37,180 nt of DNA from Opitutaceae bacterium (GTDB lineage: Bacteria > Verrucomicrobiota > Verrucomicrobiia > Opitutales > Opitutaceae), in NCBI GenBank assembly GCA_947474995.1, contig CANJNJ010000043.1:1-37180 (forward strand), in the 5' to 3' direction. Below, one piece after another: positions 33,367 to 37,180 of the stretch (the first letter of the stretch is position 1; every line of letters starts with the position of its first letter). The notes beneath the pieces are model-generated. The model was not told the DNA's origin. It did not search any database and saw only the letters and a program-made list of their open reading frames with translations. The translations under genes were made by a program, and so were the position numbers.

Positions 33367-34471
33367 GGCGAAAATAATTAAACGTTCGAAACCGCAACAG
33401 TCGAAGGCCGCGCGCCGTCCGGTGCAAACCCGGAAAACCGGTCGCTTCACCAAACCAGTGGCCCGGTGGCGCGCCACGCCCGAGCGGCGTCTCCTCGTGA
33501 TCGAAAATTCACTTTTCCGGGTGGAGATTTGGCCGGAGATGGGCGGGGCCATCACGTCGTATGTCCACAAGGCGGACGATCTCGACATCATCTGGCGCAA
33601 TCCGTACGGCCAGCCGCCGCGCAGCCGATTGCTGGACCAGCCGACCGCCGCCGGCAGCGATCTCTACGATGTGATGGATGGAAGCTGGTACGTCTCCATC
33701 CCGAATGGTTTTTTTGCCGGCGATTATTTTGGCGCACCGCTTGGCACCCACGGCGAATTGCGCTGCGTGCCCTGGCGCGTGGAGAGCATCCAGCGCACAG
33801 CGAGCGAACTGAAGGTGACCCTCCGCGGTCCATCCGTGCGCACGCCGCTCGTCTACGTGCGCGAACTCACCATCCGAGCCGACAGCGCGTTGATGGATTG
33901 GCGCGAGACGGTGCAAAACCGCAGCGCGGAGCCCCTGCCCGTCGCGTGGCTGCAGCATCCTACGTTTGGCGGACCGCTGCTAGAGGGTGCCCGGCTCGTG
34001 GTCCCGGCCCGGAAAGTGCATGTGTTCAACGCGGACAATCCGGCTGCGCTCCAACTGCAAGCTGGCTACTCGGGCACCTGGCCCTTCGTGCCGGAACGGG
34101 TGGGGGGCAAGCTGCGCGATTGCAGTATCGTGCCGCCCGCCCACAGCGGTTCCGATCACTCCATCCAGATGTCCGAACTTTCCGCCGGCTGGGGCTGCGT
34201 GTGGAATGAAAAGCGCCGGCTGGGTTTCTCGCTGCAGTGGGACCTCGACGTTTATCCTTATGCTTGGTCGTGGGCCCACGGCGGCGGCCACAACCGCTAC
34301 CCGTTGTGGGGCGAGGGGCACATCATCACGATCCAGCCGAGCACGTCGCGGGTCGGGCGCTTCCCGGATCTGCTGGCCGCCGGCGATCTCCGGGTGATCC
34401 CGGCGAAAGGTGAAGTCACCGCCACCATGCGCACGGGTTTCGTCAGCACATCCGAGGGCCCCTGGGCCTGA
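33365..34471 (+). CDS. Aldose 1-epimerase/galactose mutarotase-like (DUF4432-type) protein
   Basis: 368 residues from the ATG at 33365. Beta-sandwich of the galactose mutarotase superfamily: LLVIENSLFRVEIWPEMGG near the start, LDIIWRNPYG, HGELRCVPWRVE, then WDLDVYPYAWSWAHGGGHNRYPLWGEGH near the end, here broken into its key residues His (HGE) and Trp/His of the sugar site. It lacks a signal peptide, so it acts in the cytosol. Function may be sugar mutarotation or isomerisation; the substrate is unknown. A GTG at 33323 is possible but would overlap the divergent gene. The N-terminal Lys/Arg-rich stretch (3-38) is unusual. Confidence 0.8.
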   Translation: MAKIIKRSKPQQSKAARRPVQTRKTGRFTKPVARWRATPERRLLVIENSLFRVEIWPEMGGAITSYVHKADDLDIIWRNPYGQPPRSRLLDQPTAAGSDLYDVMDGSWYVSIPNGFFAGDYFGAPLGTHGELRCVPWRVESIQRTASELKVTLRGPSVRTPLVYVRELTIRADSALMDWRETVQNRSAEPLPVAWLQHPTFGGPLLEGARLVVPARKVHVFNADNPAALQLQAGYSGTWPFVPERVGGKLRDCSIVPPAHSGSDHSIQMSELSAGWGCVWNEKRRLGFSLQWDLDVYPYAWSWAHGGGHNRYPLWGEGHIITIQPSTSRVGRFPDLLAAGDLRVIPAKGEVTATMRTGFVSTSEGPWA

Positions 34472-34482
34472 CGCGAAAATTT

Positions 34483-35583
34483 ATGAACCATTGGACACAC
34501 GCAGAGTGGTGGGGCGCCCCGGCGGGATCGATCGTCACGCTCGGGGAGGGTGGGACGCCCTTGATTCGTTCGATCAAACTCGGCCGCGAGCTGGGCTTGA
34601 ACAACCTCTGGTTCAAATACGAGGGAGCCAATCCGAGTGGCTCGTACAAAGATCGCTTCGCGTCATCCGCGGTCAGCCACCTCGTGAGTGACGGAAAAAA
34701 GCTCTGCCTCGGCACGTCCAGCGGCAACACCGGCGCCGCGATGGCCGCCTACTGCGCTCGCGCCGGAATGACCTGCGTGCTCGCGATCGTCGAAGGGGCG
34801 CCGGAGGGAAAGCTGCGCCAGATGATGGCCTACGGCGCCCACCTGATTCGCATCCGCAATTTTGGCACGTCGCCCGAGATCAGCGCGCAGGTCATGCAAG
34901 GCTTGCGCAGCCTGGCCACGGAACTGCAGGCCGGCCTCGAGATTAGCGCCTTCGTCATTTCGCCGCGCGGCATGGCCGGGGTCATGACGATTAGTTTTGA
35001 AATTGCCGAGTCGCTCGGACCGACCGGCCTCATCAAGGTGTTCAGTCCCGCTGGCGCGGGTGGCCTGACGCTGGCCGTTGCGCGCGGCTTCGAGACTTTG
35101 GTGGACAAGACCGGTTGGAAAGGGCGCGCCCAAGTGCACTGCGTCCAACCCGAGGGCAACGACACGATCGCGACGGTGTTGCGCACCGGCGGCGACCAGG
35201 CGTGCGCCGTCCAATCCACGACGGCGGTCAGCGGGTTGCAGGTGGGCGGCATCCTCGACGGCGATGCGGTCGTCGCGGCCTGCCGGCGCTCGGGCGGACA
35301 GGGCCACGTGGTGACCGATGAACAGGCGTGGGCCTGGCAGGCGCGCATGGCGAGGGAGGAAGGGGTCTTTTGCGAGCCTGCAGGCGCGGTCGCTTTGGCG
35401 GGAGTCGCGGCCGCCGTCAGCCGGCGGGAACTGGCGCCGGATGATCACGTGGTCTGCCTGGTCACCGGCAGCGGTTTCAAGGACGAGCGCTCCGTCATTC
35501 GAATGGTGGGCTCGGGGCCAACGCCGCTCGTGGACGATTTTGCGACGTTCGCGATCCAGGCGCGACGCGCGGCGAAGGCCTAG
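34483..35583 (+). CDS. Threonine synthase-like PLP enzyme
   Basis: 366 residues of fold-type II PLP enzymes. PLP Lys56 lies in NPSGSYKDRF, followed by the SSGNTGAAMAAY loop and the glycine loop SPAGAGGL. The family makes threonine from O-phosphohomoserine. The length fits a short threonine synthase. Placement 11 bases after the mutarotase-like gene, in a catabolic neighbourhood, makes a different beta-replacement or elimination role possible. The C-terminal regulatory domain is absent. No other threonine biosynthesis gene is nearby. Confidence 0.82.
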   Translation: MNHWTHAEWWGAPAGSIVTLGEGGTPLIRSIKLGRELGLNNLWFKYEGANPSGSYKDRFASSAVSHLVSDGKKLCLGTSSGNTGAAMAAYCARAGMTCVLAIVEGAPEGKLRQMMAYGAHLIRIRNFGTSPEISAQVMQGLRSLATELQAGLEISAFVISPRGMAGVMTISFEIAESLGPTGLIKVFSPAGAGGLTLAVARGFETLVDKTGWKGRAQVHCVQPEGNDTIATVLRTGGDQACAVQSTTAVSGLQVGGILDGDAVVAACRRSGGQGHVVTDEQAWAWQARMAREEGVFCEPAGAVALAGVAAAVSRRELAPDDHVVCLVTGSGFKDERSVIRMVGSGPTPLVDDFATFAIQARRAAKA

Positions 35584-35628
35584 CCCACAAAGGTGCCATA
35601 AGCGTTTACATCTGGTTGGGTCTTTTTT

Positions 35629-35644
35629 GCGCTGAAATCAGCGC
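35629..35644. repeat. GCGCTGA-AA-TCAGCGC palindrome
   Basis: Perfect seven-base arms around AA, preceded (not followed) by TTTTTT. It sits in the 197-base gap before the dehydrogenase gene at 35781. It could be an operator or a hairpin, but the T-run is on the wrong side for a rightward terminator. Confidence 0.5.
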
Positions 35645-35780
35645 TCATCTTGGGTGAGATGAACCCGAATATCGCCGTCCTCCGGCTGGTCCATTCGCTG
35701 GCGCTCGCAGTCACGAGTCCCCAGCGAGTGGCCGGCGTAACGATCTACTCTCTCTCCCTCGTCGAGCTATTCTCCGCCGC

Positions 35781-36794
35781 ATGAATCCCCGTTTCCAAGC
35801 CGTCAACATCGACTGCAATTTCGACTACACCTACGACCAACAGCGCTTCGGCCCGATTGGAGTCGATTTGCTTTTAAAAAAAGCGACGACCGAGGATGAG
35901 ATCATTGCCGCGTGCGCAGACGCCGATGCGGTTTTGCTCGAAGGGACCAAGACTCCCATGACAGCCCGGGTGATCAGCGCGCTCCGCCGGTGCCGGGTCA
36001 TCGCCAAGTCCGCCGTGGGAGTGGACAACGTGGATTTGGCGGCGGCCACCGCGCACGGGATCGTGGTGGCCAACGCGGCCGATTACTGCACGGAAGAGGT
36101 TTCCGATCACGCCGTGGCCCTCCTCATGGCCAGCGCGCGGCGGGTGATGTCGATGGATCGCTTCGTCCGAACCGGGCAGTGGGCCGGTTTCACGCGGGCG
36201 AATCCGCTGCGCCGCGTCAGCCAACTCACCTTGGGACTGGTCGGGCTCGGGCGAATCTCGCGGGCGACGGCGAGGAAGATGGCGGGATTTCAAATGCGAA
36301 TGGTCGCGTCAGACCCGTACGTCACGGGTTCGACCTCGGAGGCTGGCGTGGAAATCGTGCCGCTGGAGCGTCTCCTCAAAGAGGCCGATCTGATTTCGGT
36401 CCACGTTCCGCTCAACGCCGAAACCCGCGGGATGATCGGCGAATCGGCGTTTCGGCAGATGAAACCCACGGCGATCGTGGTCAACACCAGCCGCGGACCG
36501 GTTATCGATCAAGACGCCTTGGTGCGGGCGCTGCGCGAAAAATGGATTGGAGGCGCCGCCCTCGACGTTGTGGCCGAGGAGCCCTTGCCGCTCACCAGTC
36601 CGCTGCGTGATTTCGATCAGGTTATCCTGACCCCGCACACGGGGGCGGACTCGGAGGATTCGATGCAGCATGTCAGGCGGACGGTGGTTGATTCGGTGTC
36701 GGCGGTCCGGCAGGGATATTGGCCACCCTTTCCGGTGAATGCGAAAGTCACCCCGCGTTTTCCGCTCAAACCCTGGACGGAATTTCGCCACTGA
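35781..36794 (+). CDS. CtBP-like D-2-hydroxyacid dehydrogenase (second copy)
   Basis: 337 residues. Rossmann motif GLGRIS (155-160), Arg238 (NTSRG), Glu267 (AEEPLP) and His286 (LTPHTGAD). All catalytic positions have the same numbers as in the protein at 19195-20214, so no gaps separate them over 290 residues. N-terminal VNIDCNF and C-terminal YWPPFPVNAKVTPR are shared with that protein as well. No ACT domain. The two copies presumably act on the same or closely related substrate class. Upstream gap 197 bases, so it probably has its own promoter; the last gene here starts 57 bases after it. Confidence 0.9.
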   Translation: MNPRFQAVNIDCNFDYTYDQQRFGPIGVDLLLKKATTEDEIIAACADADAVLLEGTKTPMTARVISALRRCRVIAKSAVGVDNVDLAAATAHGIVVANAADYCTEEVSDHAVALLMASARRVMSMDRFVRTGQWAGFTRANPLRRVSQLTLGLVGLGRISRATARKMAGFQMRMVASDPYVTGSTSEAGVEIVPLERLLKEADLISVHVPLNAETRGMIGESAFRQMKPTAIVVNTSRGPVIDQDALVRALREKWIGGAALDVVAEEPLPLTSPLRDFDQVILTPHTGADSEDSMQHVRRTVVDSVSAVRQGYWPPFPVNAKVTPRFPLKPWTEFRH

Positions 36795-36851
36795 ACCGCG
36801 CGCCGGCGCCAACGTTTCTTTTCTGTTAAGACGCTCGAACCCAAAAGCTCC

Positions 36852-37180
36852 ATGTCCCCAAAAATCCTGTCGTGTCTTTCTCTCGTGCTGGCGGTTCCCT
36901 TGGTTGGGCAGACGCCGGAGCCCTATGCGCTGGGCGGTCGTCGGGCCCTCTTCGTCGACGAGCTCCTGATCGCCAGGCGCGACCGGATTGAATTGCTCCT
37001 GCATTCGCCGATCCCGCGCGAGACGGTCATGACCTATGACGCGGCCTGGGAAGGCAGTGGATCGGATTTTCAGCGCCTGATTCGAGACGGCGACACGTAC
37101 CGCATGTATTATATGGCGACCCAGCTCACGTCGACCGACGGCAAGAAGATCGGCGGAGCTGACGTCTTTGCCTGCTACGC
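36852..37180 (+). CDS. Secreted protein of unknown function, N-terminal part (cut by window edge)
   Basis: First 109 codons only, from the ATG at 36852. A short signal peptide (MSPKILSCLSLVLAVPLVGQ) is followed by LGGRRALFVDELLIARRD and DTYRMYYMA. The pattern LFVDE.LI followed by RMYYMA is often found at the start of five-bladed-propeller glycoside-hydrolase-like proteins (GH32/GH43-like) in planctomycetes and verrucomicrobia. That reading is from memory and tentative. It lies 57 bases after the dehydrogenase gene on the same strand. Confidence 0.75.
   Translation, partial: MSPKILSCLSLVLAVPLVGQTPEPYALGGRRALFVDELLIARRDRIELLLHSPIPRETVMTYDAAWEGSGSDFQRLIRDGDTYRMYYMATQLTSTDGKKIGGADVFACY

Noticed and set aside
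32353-33381. Open frame of 342 codons on the plus strand opposite the AstE-like gene
   Set aside because: The minus strand has HGDEYE, DFHSAG and YTECQG in family order; the plus-strand frame has none and would overlap the SDR gene.
35629-35644. Intrinsic terminator after the threonine-synthase-like gene
   Set aside because: The hairpin is good, but its T-run precedes the stem on the plus strand, and no gene converges from the right to use it in the other direction.
1-37180. Sialic acid or other nonulosonic acid biosynthesis locus
   Set aside because: No NeuB-type synthase, cytidylyltransferase or sialyltransferase is present; secreted sialidases and a lyase point to breakdown.
1-37180. CRISPR arrays, tRNA or rRNA genes
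   Set aside because: No regularly spaced direct repeats of CRISPR length, no cloverleaf with a TTCGANTC arm and no rRNA core sequences were noticed by eye.

Overview
The window is high-GC chromosomal DNA from a Gram-negative heterotroph. A verrucomicrobial host of the Opitutaceae type is most likely. Support comes from the TonB-dependent receptor with a VTLSPFTVSA-type box, the GntR/LacI hybrid regulators, many secreted BNR-repeat glycosidases, mostly weak Shine-Dalgarno sequences and abundant small palindromic repeats between genes. No rRNA, tRNA, CRISPR array, phage or complete insertion sequence was seen. I recognise 29 protein genes (two cut by the window edges) and one broken gene.

Layout. 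(1) 1-5066: a TonB-dependent receptor and a GntR/LacI hybrid regulator on the minus strand, divergent from an N-acetylneuraminate-lyase-type aldolase, a D-2-hydroxyacid dehydrogenase and an enolase-superfamily dehydratase. (2) 5609-15715: four secreted sialidase-family proteins, one fused to a CE3/SGNH esterase and one to a HEAT-like helical domain, with a second aldolase and two convergent hybrid regulators. (3) 15716-16510: a gene-poor gap with a frameshifted HNH endonuclease relic. (4) 16511-24839: a divergent pair of operons. Leftward run aldolase, hydroxyacid dehydrogenase, Gfo/Idh/MocA oxidoreductase and sodium:solute symporter. Rightward run class III aminotransferase, atypical Gfo/Idh/MocA protein and amidohydrolase. 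(5) 25107-31436: an HpcH/HpaI aldolase, a fifth sialidase, a tannase-like hydrolase, an RraA-like protein and a NanM-like kelch mutarotase. (6) 31634-37180: an SDR, an AstE/AspA-like metallohydrolase head-to-head with an aldose-epimerase-like protein, a threonine-synthase-like PLP enzyme, a second copy of the CtBP-like dehydrogenase and the start of a secreted protein.

How the genes may work together (inference). Secreted sialidases and the esterase would release terminal nonulosonic acids from glycans. The receptor and the symporter would import them, the NanM-like protein would equilibrate anomers, and the lyase-family aldolases would split off pyruvate. The usual downstream genes nanK, nanE, nagA and nagB are absent. 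Several oxidoreductases, a dehydratase, an aminotransferase and an amidohydrolase stand in their place. This suggests either that those genes lie elsewhere or that the substrates are unusual nonulosonic or sugar acids processed by an oxidative route. That possibility is the main undescribed system to check here.
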